Below the pieces are notes generated by a model that was not told the origin of the DNA, ran no database searches, and saw only the letters and a program-made list of their open reading frames with translations. Below, in pieces: positions 22,996 to 32,858 of a stretch of DNA of 64,000 nucleotides. A program made the position numbers and the translations under genes. Source of the stretch: Saposhnikovia divaricata (lineage: Eukaryota > Streptophyta > Magnoliopsida > Apiales > Apiaceae); NCBI GenBank assembly GCA_036435485.1, contig CM071598.1, forward strand, positions 175,532,148 to 175,596,147, given 5' to 3'. Each line of letters begins with the position of its first letter. Position 1 is the stretch's first letter.

Positions 22996-25524
22996 ATGGT
23001 TCAAACACGAAGAACAACACCAGTTGTAACTGAGGCCGTGCCACTCAGCTCTGCTCCACCCCTGACCGAACAGGCTCCCCCAGTATCAGGGGCGATCATC
23101 CAACAGACTCCCCCAGCATCAGGGACGATCATTCAACAGGCTCCCCCAGCATCAGCTGTCATCATCCACTCTCAAGTTTCTCAGCAACCAGGGGTGATCC
23201 CCCATGCTGAGAGTACGTTGCCTCTGACCAATCAGGCAGGACAAGCGACCAACTCTCTCCAGATTGTTGATCCGAACAACCCGCCACCAGGGGTACAGAT
23301 CCATACTACGGATCTCCCCTTGAACACTAATCCCAGGCACGGTCTGCCCAACTACCCCCCGATGACTCAAGGTTCAGGACCAAGTGGTCATGCCTTACAA
23401 ATCCGGGACCGAGATTATGATGACTACTCCGGCCCTTATACTGATGATTCATCGTCTGAGGATGATGATCGTGATGAAGCCCCGAGGAGGCAACGTTCTA
23501 GAAGAGAGCCTCAAGGAAGGACTCAAGGGATCCATGATGGACCTCCACCAACGGCTGAGGAGAGGATTAAGGCTCACGAGGCTGAGATCCAAAGGCTGAA
23601 GGATGACATAGCAATGGAGCAAGCAAGACAGAATCAAACTCGACCTCCTCCAACCTCAGGAACGATTCCCATCATTGATTTGGAGAGGTCTTCAAGGAGA
23701 CAAAGAAGGGCTAATGCCTCATTCGGAAGAACAACCACAAGGATGGAAATTCCCAAGAGAAACCCCAAAGATCTGATGCCTCTAGGAGATCCTGATGATC
23801 CAACACCCCCGTTTACTGAGGAGGTGATGAATGCTCATATTTCTAGGAAGTTTAAGATGTCGACAATTAAGGCTTATGATGGAACGGGTGATCCCGCAAA
23901 TCACGTCAGGACGTTCTCGAATGCACTGCTGCTGCAGCCTGCAAGTGATGCCCTAAAGTGCAGAGCGTTCCCCCAAACCCTGTCGGGCATGGCTCAGAGA
24001 TGGTATAGCCGATTGCCTGCGAACTCTATTGGCTCTTTTAAGGAGTTGAGTGCCGCTTTCGTTAGCCAATTCATTAGCGGAAGGGTGCATGAGAAGAGCT
24101 CCGCATCTCTTATGTATGTGGTGCAAGGAAAGAATGAAAATCTGAGGGACTACCTCAAGCGATTCACTAAGGAGACCCTGAATATCACTGATTTGGAAAA
24201 TAAGGTGGCAATGGTAGCCCTGGAGCACGGAACCACTGACCTCTTCTTCAAGAGATCATTGGCGAAGCATCCCCCTGAGAACATGGCTGAGCTCCAACGA
24301 AGGGCTGATAAGTATATTAAAGCTGAGGATAGCTTGAATAAAGAAACCACCGTAGGTGGAGGAGGAAGTAACAATGACTCCAAGAAGCGAAAGCAAGACA
24401 AGGACTATGATGATCAAGAGTATGATGCTAGGGACAAGTATCCCCGAACTAGCGAGGATTCCGACTCTGCCCCTAAGAAGAACCAAGGGTCAAGGTTCAC
24501 TGAGTATGCAAGGTTGAATACTCCTAGGAGTCGAATCTTGTTGGACATTGAGAATGATAAGGATTTCAGATGGCCGAAGCCACTCAGGGGTGATCCCGCA
24601 AAGAGAAACCAGAATCAGTATTGCAGATTCCATAGAGACGTGGGGCATGACACTGACGATTGTAAGCAACTCAAAGATGAGATTGAGTTTTTGATCCGTA
24701 GAGGGAAGCTGAGGCACTTCACTAAGGGTGAAGACCGTGGTAACCAGAGAAGAGACTATAATAGAAGGGATGACGATCAAGATCGCAACCCACAGCCCCG
24801 AGGGCCAGTAATCAACATGATCTCAGGAGGCCCGACTGCGGCCGGGACAACTAAGAACTCTCGAAAGGCTTATGCCCGAGAGGTGATGCACATCGTGGGA
24901 GAGGCCCCGAAGCGTGCAAAAACTGAGGTAGTGGTTAGTTTTGATGACTCAGACTTAGAAGGGGTGAAGTTCCCCCATGATGACCCGTTGGTCATAACTC
25001 CTATGATTGGAAACTCAGAGGTGAAGCGAGTCTTGATAGACAATGGAGCTTCCGTTGACATTCTGTTTCATGATGCGTTTGTGAAGATGGGATACACTGA
25101 TTCTCAGTTGACCCCCAATAACATGCCTATATACGGATTTAATGGAGTAAAATCCAAAGTTGAAGGGACTATTCAGCTGCCTGTAACTATTGGGCAAGAG
25201 CCCAAGGAGGCCACTCAGATGTTGAACTTCCTGGTAATCAAGGCGGATTCAACGTACAACGCTATCCTTGGAAGGACTGGACTTCATGTATTCAAGGCTG
25301 TTGCCTCAACTTATCATGTGAAGATCAAGTTCCCTACCAGGAATGGTGTTGGAGAACATAAAGGTGATCAGAAAATGGCACGAAGCTGTTATGTAGCCTC
25401 GTTAAGGCCTGATGGAGTCGGGGGGCAGGTCCTTCCGATTGAAGGCATGGATGCCCACAGTGGTAAGGAACACAAAGAAAGGTCAGCAGAGGACATCACA
25501 CAGAAGCCTCGGACGGCCATTTAG
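22996..25524 (+). CDS. Gag-protease polyprotein of element B, intact
   Basis: 842 codons starting 33 bp after the LTR at ATGGTTCAAACACG, the same start as in element D. Order: Pro-rich N-terminus with a repeated QQ(T/A)PPASG unit (residues ~35-50), charged linker, Gag capsid domain (~284-450, with AYDGTGDPANH and AQRWYSRLP), zinc-knuckle-like CX2HX4HX4C (~542-556, CRFHRDVGHDTDDC), and retropepsin with IDNGASVDILF near 679 and AILGRTGLH near 755. Gag packages RNA into particles; the protease would cleave the polyprotein. Near the end the frame jumps from the post-protease segment to a sequence that in element D lies after reverse transcriptase, then stops at 25522. The equivalent of about 1.4 kb of D (40885-42265) is missing. 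No internal stop is seen. Confidence 0.9.
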   Translation: MVQTRRTTPVVTEAVPLSSAPPLTEQAPPVSGAIIQQTPPASGTIIQQAPPASAVIIHSQVSQQPGVIPHAESTLPLTNQAGQATNSLQIVDPNNPPPGVQIHTTDLPLNTNPRHGLPNYPPMTQGSGPSGHALQIRDRDYDDYSGPYTDDSSSEDDDRDEAPRRQRSRREPQGRTQGIHDGPPPTAEERIKAHEAEIQRLKDDIAMEQARQNQTRPPPTSGTIPIIDLERSSRRQRRANASFGRTTTRMEIPKRNPKDLMPLGDPDDPTPPFTEEVMNAHISRKFKMSTIKAYDGTGDPANHVRTFSNALLLQPASDALKCRAFPQTLSGMAQRWYSRLPANSIGSFKELSAAFVSQFISGRVHEKSSASLMYVVQGKNENLRDYLKRFTKETLNITDLENKVAMVALEHGTTDLFFKRSLAKHPPENMAELQRRADKYIKAEDSLNKETTVGGGGSNNDSKKRKQDKDYDDQEYDARDKYPRTSEDSDSAPKKNQGSRFTEYARLNTPRSRILLDIENDKDFRWPKPLRGDPAKRNQNQYCRFHRDVGHDTDDCKQLKDEIEFLIRRGKLRHFTKGEDRGNQRRDYNRRDDDQDRNPQPRGPVINMISGGPTAAGTTKNSRKAYAREVMHIVGEAPKRAKTEVVVSFDDSDLEGVKFPHDDPLVITPMIGNSEVKRVLIDNGASVDILFHDAFVKMGYTDSQLTPNNMPIYGFNGVKSKVEGTIQLPVTIGQEPKEATQMLNFLVIKADSTYNAILGRTGLHVFKAVASTYHVKIKFPTRNGVGEHKGDQKMARSCYVASLRPDGVGGQVLPIEGMDAHSGKEHKERSAEDITQKPRTAI

Positions 25525-25700
25525 GCTAAGGCGTTAACTGACTTTGTGGTTGAGTGTACCATTGGCAACCAAGAAGTCGGGGGGCAGGAGGTAGTACCCT
25601 GAGCAGGAAGTGAATTGCAGAATAAGAATGAGGAGACCAGAAGGAGTGGTGGGTGCTCTATTTTGATGGAGCATCAAAAACAAAATCAAGTGGTGCAGAC
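25525..25700 (+). pseudogene. First RNase H-region fragment of element B
   Basis: Continues the same frame after the stop: ALTDFVVECT and EVGGQEV, equivalent to 42300-42365 in element D, then the start of the RNase H domain (a FDGASKTKSS-like stretch near 25660) in a shifted frame. It breaks off into the post-integrase module. Confidence 0.7.
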
Positions 25701-25709
25701 CTAGTCTTG

Positions 25710-26110
25710 CAAGGGCTCGATTGGGCTTAAGTTATCCTAGTAGGACTTAGCTTCATATTTATATAGTAGAAGTAGAAATAAGGTTCATTAAAACCATTGC
25801 AGAGCATGTTGCTCCAAGTAGGACAATAGTACTCTATGTAAGGGTTGAACCCATTTCAAGTTATTAATGCAAGTTTGTTTTCCATTCATTGATTGTGATT
25901 TTATTTATGTGCCAAGCACCTGATGTGTGAGTCAAAGAAGACCAAGTATCGAAAATAAAAGAATACACGAATGAAAACAAACGAATGCATACCCCGAATG
26001 GTAGAGTTAGGTTACAGCAGATAAAAGTTTAAGTCCTTGAAGGACCCGGGATAAAGACAAACGTTGAAGTCCTGATGGAACACCCGCTGAAGAAACATAT
26101 TGCATAGCAT
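25710..26110 (+). repeat. Misplaced post-integrase 3' module
   Basis: Shares AGAAGTAGAAATAAGGTTC, AGGGTTGAACCCA and TTATTAATGCAAGTTTGT with 44160-44470 of element D, where it lies after integrase. In B it sits between two copies of the RNase H start, so the internal order is scrambled. Confidence 0.8.
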
Positions 26111-26189
26111 GAAAGCCAATGGAAGGCTCATCAAGTGGGCAATCTAACTAAAAGAATTCGATGTTAAGCCTAGTACGGCCATCAAAGCT

Positions 26190-26930
26190 CAGGCTCTAGC
26201 TGACTTCGTGGTTGAATATACCATTGACAACCAAGAAGTCGGGGGGCAGGAGGTAATAGACCGGGAAGGTCAGCAAGGTGAGAAACCCCTGGAAGAGAAG
26301 AAGGAATATTGGATGCTCTATTTTGATGTGGCATCAAAAACAAAAAGCTCTATTTTCATGGGGCATCTAAAACAAAAACCAGTGGTGCAGGTTAAGTTCT
26401 GCAAAGCCCCGATGGGTTCACACTCGAGTATGCCTTGAAGATTGGACTTCCAAACAACCTGCAACGAGGCGGAGTATGAAGCTCTGATGGCCAGCCTTGG
26501 ATTGACGAGAGCCCTGATGGTGAAGAACCTGAAAGTTTGTGGAGACTCAAATCTGGTAGTCTCACAAGTCAATGGAGAGTTTGAGGCTAGAGAAAAGAAT
26601 ATGGCCAAACACTTGAGGATTGTGAAAGCCGTGATAGCCCCGCTCGATAAATATGCCATGTTGAGTATATCCCAAGAGAGAAAAGAACATTAAGGCCGAA
26701 GCCCAGTCTAAGTATGACTCTTCTGAGATAAAGAATAATGCAGAGAGCTTTTGCTTCCAGGTCATGAAGACCCCACCATCGAATCAAAATTGGTAGCACC
26801 AGTTGATGTAAGCTGAAGGATAGACCCTCTTCGAGCTCATCTCGAGACTAGTTGGCTCCCTGATAATGCCTTGAAGGCACAGAAACAGTTAGTGAGAGTG
26901 TTGAGATGAGAGGTCCTTTTGTCATTCCTT
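26190..26930 (+). pseudogene. Second RNase H fragment and pre-integrase stub of B
   Basis: Repeats the ADFVVE(Y/C)T and EVGGQEV segment already present at 25535, then RNase H pieces in more than one frame: YWMLYFDVASKTKSS, NEAEYEALMASLGLTRALMV and VCGDSNLVVSQVNGEFEA (26442-26693). It ends with WLPDNALKAQKQLVRVLR (about 26850-26905), which corresponds to 42930-42990 of element D. Integrase proper is absent. The frame at 26208-26438 contains a small local duplication (KTKSS and HLKQKP). Confidence 0.75.
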
Positions 26931-27835
26931 ACTTAAAATCTTGAATCTCAAATCCCGACATAAAATTTTAGCCTTGATGGCCAAAAAGGCTGTCTGCCTC
27001 CAATCAAATTTGTCATTTGAAGTTTAAGGACTTGAATCAAGAGCCTTCAATCGAATATAAACCAAAGCAAGGTCCTGTGAGCATAAGAAGAAGGTTGGAA
27101 ACCTAGAATCAAGAAAAGAAGGTTAACAACCAGCCAAGACACACCAGACTTGAAGTCAAACGCTGAGGAGCAAGTGAACTCCCTGAACGATCAACTGAAA
27201 AGTAAGACCTCCTCCGTATGAAGCAAGGGGGGCAAGAACTAAGGGACTTCATCATTCCTACATCTTAGAATGAGAATCAAGGGAATCAAGGGTTGATAAT
27301 AACCTTAAAACCAAGGTCTCAGCAAATAAGTTAAGGCCCGGAAGGTCACAAGTCAAGGTTCACGAAACCATTTAAGGCATAACAAACACCTCATATTGAC
27401 CTGAAACCTCGTGTTGGTGATCCAGAACACCAACATCAACCTTAGAGTCCAGGCCTTGTGTTATAAATCAAGGGCTAAGGAACTAAGTCGAAGCCTTAGA
27501 AGGCCAACAAAGCTATCAGATCCAACCTTGGATCAAGAGATTCGTGAACAACTCAAGAATGAGTAACTGAATCAACATTCCAACAAGGTGGATGAAAGGT
27601 TCAAAGTAATTCTATGTAAGATTAGGCAAGCATGAAACCTCTGAAAGGATTTTGAAGCTTTCTCATGGAAGGTTTGGAAACCCATTTACTATGTCACCAA
27701 GATGCTTCATGAAGCTGACCAGAATCACTCCGCTATAAAGAAGTTTGCTTTAGGCACGGTCATGGGTTCAAGAAAATTGAGATCTTACTTTTTAGTCACG
27801 TAAAATCGAGGTCTTGACAGACCAAGCCATTAAAA
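26931..27835 (+). other. Element B interior, unassigned
   Basis: No ORF or recognised domain. Purine-rich, with loose recurrences of AAGGCC and CAAGAATC phrases. It lies between the pol remnants and the 79-bp array, where Tat-lineage elements carry a fast-changing untranslated region. Confidence 0.4.
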
Positions 27836-28400
27836 GGCCATTAATTCGACCAGAATCATGGTCGAAATGACCAAGAATCCTGGTCGAAAAATTGTTCGAC
27901 TGAGCCACGAAAAAGGCCATTAATTCGACCAGAATCCTGGTCGAAATGACCAAGAATCCTGGTCGAAAAACTCTTCGACGAGGCCACGAATTTGGCCCTT
28001 AATTCGACCAGAATCCTGGTCGAAATGACTAGGAATTCTGATCGAAAATTCGTTCGACCAGGAGAAATTTTGGACCCTTAATTCGACCAGAATCCTGGTC
28101 GAAATGACTAGGAATTCTGATCGAAAATTCGTTCGACCAGGAGAAATTTTGGACCCTTAATTCGACCAGAATCCTGGTCGAAACGACCAGGAATCCTGGT
28201 CGAAAATCCGTTCGACCAGGAGAAATTTTGGACCCTTAATTCGACCAGAATCCTGGTCGAAACGACCAGGAATCCTGGTCGAAAATCCGTTCGACCAGGA
28301 GAAATTTTGGACCCTTAATTCGACCAGAATCCTGGTCGAAACGACCAGGAATCCTGGTCGAAAATCCGTTCGACCAGGAGAAAAAACAGACCTTATTTCG
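27836..28400 (+). repeat. 79-bp hairpin-rich tandem array
   Basis: Seven units starting near 27836, 27915, 27994, 28072, 28151, 28230 and 28309 (period 78-79 bp). Each carries the near-palindrome TTCGACCAGAATCCTGGTCG followed by further CGACCAG/CTGGTCG pairs. The last three full units are almost identical and the first ones diverged, so the array seems to have expanded at its right side. Confidence 0.9.
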
Positions 28401-28639
28401 ACCAGAATCCTGGTCGAAATCGTGGTCGAAAAATGTGAAGTTTCCTGATCGAAATTTGTGATTAAAATTCAGAAATTTGAGTCGAAATGATAATTTCTGA
28501 ATAGTACTAGCCCTTGGAAATAAAAAATTTCCAAGCTGACCTTGGACCCCAGCCAGGGGCTCTGCCCCTTGGACCCCGCCAGGGGCTGCCGCCTCTTGGA
28601 CCCCGCCCGGGGGCTGCTGCCCCCGGACCCCCGCTAGTG

Positions 28640-29010
28640 CCGTTTAGCACCGTTTAGAATCGCTTAACATTGTTTAAGTGTCGTTCAAGGCTCGTTAGTG
28701 CCGATAAGCACCGATTAAGTGCCGATAGCACCGTTAGTGCCGATAAGCACCGATTAAGTGCCGATTAGCACCGTTAGTGCCGATAGCACCGTTAGTGCCG
28801 ATAAGCACCGATTAAGTGCCGATTAGCACCGTTAGTGCCGATAAGCACCGTTCAGTGTCGTTTAATGCCGGTTGGCGCCACTTAAACGTTGTTTAAGTGT
28901 CGTTTAAGGCTAGTTAGTACCGTTTAGTGCCGTTTTATGCCGTTCAACGTCGTTTAAACATTGTTTAAATGTCGTTAAGGCTGATTAGTGCCGATTAGCA
29001 TCGAATTAAC
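28640..29010 (+). repeat. Short tandem array based on GTTAGTGCCGATAAGCACCG
   Basis: Interleaved 10-15-bp words (TTAGTGCCGAT, AAGCACCGATT, GTTTAAGTGTCG) repeat irregularly, with larger blocks of about 60 bp (for example 28690-28760 and 28760-28830). Immediately upstream (28550-28640) is a GC-rich stretch repeating GGACCCCGCC and GGGGCTGC. Confidence 0.8.
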
Positions 29011-29151
29011 ATTGTCGTAAACGCGTCGGTCGCTCCACGCTTTACATAAAGACAATACTCGTGAAACACTAGTGTATAAAGATGAACCCTGACCCGAGTC
29101 TTGGAAAGGACCGTTAAAACTTCAAGGAAAACCTGATCAGTTTTCCTAGAA

Positions 29152-29164
29152 GTTAGGGGGCAAA
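29152..29164 (+). other. Polypurine tract of element B
   Basis: GTTAGGGGGCAAA directly before the 3' LTR. Confidence 0.75.
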
Positions 29165-29672
29165 TGATATGGGCTAAAAATAAGCCCTAAAGACACATTT
29201 AATATGGCATTAATTAGACCCAACATGGTCCAAACGTGGGGCCCATTAATGAGGTCAGAATCCCTATTTTGACATTAATTTCGTAATTAATATTGAGGGA
29301 AACAAACAGCTCAACAATAAGAGTTGGATAAGGATATTATCTCCATCAGACTTAGCCACCAAGGCATCCAATTCGATATGGAAACTGATTCCTACAAGGA
29401 ATAGATCTGGAACCTTCCTCAAGGAAGACTTTTCTACCAAGTCTTTGACTCCTACCATAATTCTAAGGCTCCTACAGCCTATATAAAGGGCCTGACCCCT
29501 CATTCTCAGAACTACGTTTTTTGGCTTGATCTTTGATATTCATCGAAGTACGTAGGCATCTTGTGAAGGCAGATTCAGCCACGAACACAAGAACAGCCAT
29601 TAAAGCTTGAAGCTCCCACAAACCCTAGTAGTTAATACGTAATAAATATACCCTACTTTTTATTCCACAACA
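29165..29672 (+). repeat. 3' LTR of element B
   Basis: 508 bp, same length as the 5' LTR, with a TATA box at 29480-29487. Followed by the target duplication GACAT. Confidence 0.92.
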
Positions 29673-30868
29673 GACATATTACCTTTTCTATTTTTCAATA
29701 ACTAAACAATTTTCTTTTTCAAGTAAAATAGAATATCTTTCACATTTTATTTAACTAAAATATCTCTTTTTTTAAAAATAGTACGAGCAATTTTGTTTAA
29801 TAAAATAACGTAATTATATTATAATTACTATTAACTAATCAATTACCTTTTTCACCCAAAACACGTTACCTTTTCTTTTTGCTCTAATTAACATCTCTCT
29901 TTTTCCAATTATATCATGGACGGTTACCTTTTTCAACCAAAACACGGTACCTTTTTTCTTTTCTCTTATTAAAATCTCTCTTTTTCCAATTATATCACAG
30001 ATATTTCTATTTAATAAAATAAAATGATAATATTATAATACTAATAATTAATCAATTATCTTTTCAGCTAAAATGTATCATCTTTTTATTTTTTCTAATT
30101 AAACACCCTTTTTTTCTAGAAATATCACGGACAACATTAATTTCTCATTTTCTAAAAACTATGAGCAATTTTATTTAGTAAAATGACATAATTAAATTAT
30201 AATTATATAAGCTAATCAATTACCTTTTTTCACATAAATCATGTCATTTTTTTAATTTTTACGTTACCTTTCTATTTTCTCTAACTAAAATCTCTCTTTT
30301 TCCAATTATATTAAGGGAGGTTTTATTTAATAAAATAAACTAATAATATTTTAATATTAATAATTAACCGATTACCTTTTTCAACTAAAACGTATCATCT
30401 TTCCTATATTTTTTTTTAACTAAAATCCTTCTTTTAATAGATATATCACGGACAATATTAATTTCACGTTTTCTAAAAATATTTCGTACAATTGTATTTA
30501 GTAAATAAGGTAATAAAATTATAATTACTATAAACTAATCAATTATATTTTTCACCTATAACATGTTTCCTTTTTAATTTTCTCTAACTAAATCCTATCT
30601 TTTTCTAATCATATCACATGCATTCTATTTAATAAAAATAATAATTTTATAATTACCAATAATTAATCCATTACCTTTTTCAACTAAAACCTATCAATTT
30701 TTCTATATTTTCTAACTGAAATCCTTCCATTTCTAGAAATATCACGGATAACATTTGTATAATTATTATCAAATCATCTGATATAATAATGTAAGCCTCC
30801 AAAATTCATCTTTTAAAAAATTAATTTAAATAAATGAAAAAATTTATATAATATTAAAATAAAAAAAT

Positions 30869-30895
30869 CCGTGCATCGCACGGGCTTTAAGCTAG
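30869..30895 (+). other. Helitron 3' hairpin and CTAG end
   Basis: A 6-bp stem (CCGTGC / GCACGG) with a 3-base loop, then GGCTTTAAG and CTAG. In Helitrons this hairpin marks the 3' end for the rolling-circle transposase. Confidence 0.85.
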
Positions 30896-30951
30896 TATAA
30901 TAAAGTTTAGTTCTCAGTTAAAGTTGGGATGGATCAATTTGATCATTGGTT

Positions 30952-30960
30952 TATATAAAT
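30952..30960 (+). promoter_or_regulatory. TATA box of the F-box gene
   Basis: TATATAAAT about 125 bp before the start codon, in the 185 bp left between the Helitron end and the gene. The distance fits a plant core promoter with a short 5' UTR. Upstream enhancers would have to lie in or beyond the Helitron. Confidence 0.5.
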
Positions 30961-31080
30961 GAAAGTCAACCACAAGGGTCAAGCCCAAAAATTAGCCCAA
31001 TAAATCCAACAAGGAGTCCATTCCATTGTTTTGTTTAGTCACTACCGCTAGCAAACAGGCTCCAATTCGTTCATTTCAAA

Positions 31081-32292
31081 ATGGGGAAGAAAATGAAAAA
31101 GCACAAGACAACGGCGGCGGACTTGCCGGACGAAATACTCCGCCGTGAAATACTCACACGACTCCCAATAAAATCAGCGGTACGTTTCAAATCCGTTTCT
31201 AAATCATGGCTATCTCTATTCTCTAATCCCCAATTTGTTAAACAACACCACACTTACAACTCCACTCAAAACCCTAACGACTATGATTGTCTAGTAGCTG
31301 ATAAAGGCACCAGACTTGTCATTCTCTCCCGACACAAAGAGACTAAACTTCTCGCAATCGATAATTCATTTTTCTTGATTGGTTCTATTAACGGCTTAGT
31401 TTGTATCCGTCGTGGCGTTAAGTTTTCGTTGTGGAACCCTGCTATTCATCAATCTAAGGAATTCACCCTTCCACCACAATGTGGGGTTAATGGGTATAAT
31501 ATTGGACTCGGTTTCGATAATGTTAGTTATGATTATAAAGTTGTAGTTTTATCGGATGATTTAATGTATGCTATAGTTTATTGTTCGGGTTTGGATTGTT
31601 GGAGTTATGTATCAATTCCCGATCATGTGTTTCAGAAGATTGGGTTTGAGGAATCGAGACCTGTTGCTATTGTAAAGGGTTGTCCTTATTGGACATTGGC
31701 TAGATATACGTATGACCAATCTACTTATCAAGATGAAAAGTTAGGTATTTTGATTGCAGCAACTTTATGTGCGGTGAAGTTTAATGCTGAAACTTATGAG
31801 TTCAGTGTGACACCTGAATTTCACTTTGAGGATGGGAAGGAATATGGAGGGGGTTATGAATTTTGTCATCAATTTGTGGATATGAAGGATTGTCTTACTT
31901 TGATAACGCACAACCGGAACAGTGTAAATTGTATGGTGGACATATACACTTTGGATGGGCAGGAGGAGGGATGTGGTGTTTGGAGCAAGATGTACACTCT
32001 CGAAGTCCAATTTTATACACGAGGTTGGTATGTGTCACTTTCACAGGGTTTTAAGTATGATGGTGAGATTTTATATCATGAGAATGGCATATTTTCCTGC
32101 ATTGATCCCGAAACAGATGAAGTAAAGCGTCTTCTTGGTACGACTTCTACAGACTATGATATATGCTGCTTTAGATATGAACCTACTTTGTTTTTTATTC
32201 AAGGAATGAAGTCCGTTCATTTAACAACTCAAACTCGTACACATGGTGGCTATAGAACTCCTCGCCAATTACTGAGTTCATTGAGGGACTAA
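31081..32292 (+). CDS. F-box protein with F-box-associated C-terminal domain
   Basis: 403 residues in one exon. A basic start (MGKKMKKHK) precedes the F-box at about residues 13-53 (LPDEILRREILTRLPIKSAV, FKSVSKSWLSLF). The rest matches the plant F-box-associated region: GSINGLVCI, LWNPAIHQSKEF near 120, GLGFDNVSYDYKVVVL near 140, and a C-terminal WYVSLSQGFKYDGE. Such proteins bind a SKP1-like subunit through the F-box and present targets to an SCF ubiquitin ligase; the target is unknown. The nearest relative in the window is the pseudogene at 15361-17269. The 3' end from codon ~354 is duplicated downstream. This is the only complete host-type gene here. Confidence 0.93.
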   Translation: MGKKMKKHKTTAADLPDEILRREILTRLPIKSAVRFKSVSKSWLSLFSNPQFVKQHHTYNSTQNPNDYDCLVADKGTRLVILSRHKETKLLAIDNSFFLIGSINGLVCIRRGVKFSLWNPAIHQSKEFTLPPQCGVNGYNIGLGFDNVSYDYKVVVLSDDLMYAIVYCSGLDCWSYVSIPDHVFQKIGFEESRPVAIVKGCPYWTLARYTYDQSTYQDEKLGILIAATLCAVKFNAETYEFSVTPEFHFEDGKEYGGGYEFCHQFVDMKDCLTLITHNRNSVNCMVDIYTLDGQEEGCGVWSKMYTLEVQFYTRGWYVSLSQGFKYDGEILYHENGIFSCIDPETDEVKRLLGTTSTDYDICCFRYEPTLFFIQGMKSVHLTTQTRTHGGYRTPRQLLSSLRD

Positions 32293-32858
32293 TCATTTTC
32301 ATAAGCTCATTTTGGCAGTACACACTATATGTATGTGTTTGACTGAATGCTTAATTTAAAGAATTCTGTTTCTGTTTACTTTGCAATTTGGAATCAAGCT
32401 TATATTTTGTAGGCTTGCTTTGGGCGGAACACTAAATCATTGATTCTAGCTATGGTTCTTCTCTATATTGAATTTTATCAAGTTTTCAACAAGAAGTTAT
32501 GATATATTTGATTAATCAAGCTTGCACATTATATGCAGGTGAATCAATTTTGTTAAAACTTTAAATAAAAGTTTTATCCTCGGTTTCTTTTCCTGCCTTT
32601 TGAAATTTTTTTATTCTCCGAATTTCCTTAATTAATTTCTCTGAATTTAATCAATATATGTAGGTGATTTTTTCTCTAAAATTTGTGTATCCCATTCTTA
32701 TACTTCACAAATTGAATATATTAATCTTAGTCTGATCATGTTCTTAGGACCCAATTCTTTTTATGCATTTCATCCTCTTTTTTTTTTTTTTTTTTTTTCA
32801 AATCTAGTTCTCCCCACCCCAATATTTCGACAAGCCAGATGCAACTTGAGTGTAAGTA

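Larger units (their letters stand above)
22455..29672 (+). mobile_element. Element B: Tat-like LTR retrotransposon, Gag-protease only
   Basis: 508-bp LTRs at both ends (TGATATGGGC...CCACAACA), a perfect 5-bp target duplication GACAT (22450-22454 and 29673-29677), primer binding site, polypurine tract, and one intact 842-codon gag-protease ORF. Reverse transcriptase is missing. Fragments of RNase H and of the region before integrase remain in rearranged order, and the 3' third is a set of tandem arrays. The LTRs differ at only about four positions by eye, so it moved recently. Protein and LTR sequence make it a relative of element D. It most resembles gag-only non-autonomous elements (TR-GAG type), which rely on pol supplied in trans. 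Confidence 0.9.
21346..30895 (+). mobile_element. Helitron, non-autonomous, split by element B
   Basis: The 5' end TCTATACTATTATAC follows an A (21345). The 3' end is CTAG (30892-30895) followed by T and preceded by the hairpin CCGTGCATCGCACGG (30869-30883). These are the A|TC...CTAG|T ends and subterminal hairpin typical of plant Helitrons. Removing element B and one target duplication leaves about 2.3 kb of very AT-rich, internally repetitive DNA without a RepHel gene, so this copy would have needed a helper. It ends about 185 bp before the F-box start codon. Confidence 0.85.

Noticed and set aside
27836..29010. CRISPR-like regular repeats
   Set aside because: Units are adjacent or vary without unique spacers, lie inside an LTR element of a plant genome, and have no cas genes nearby.
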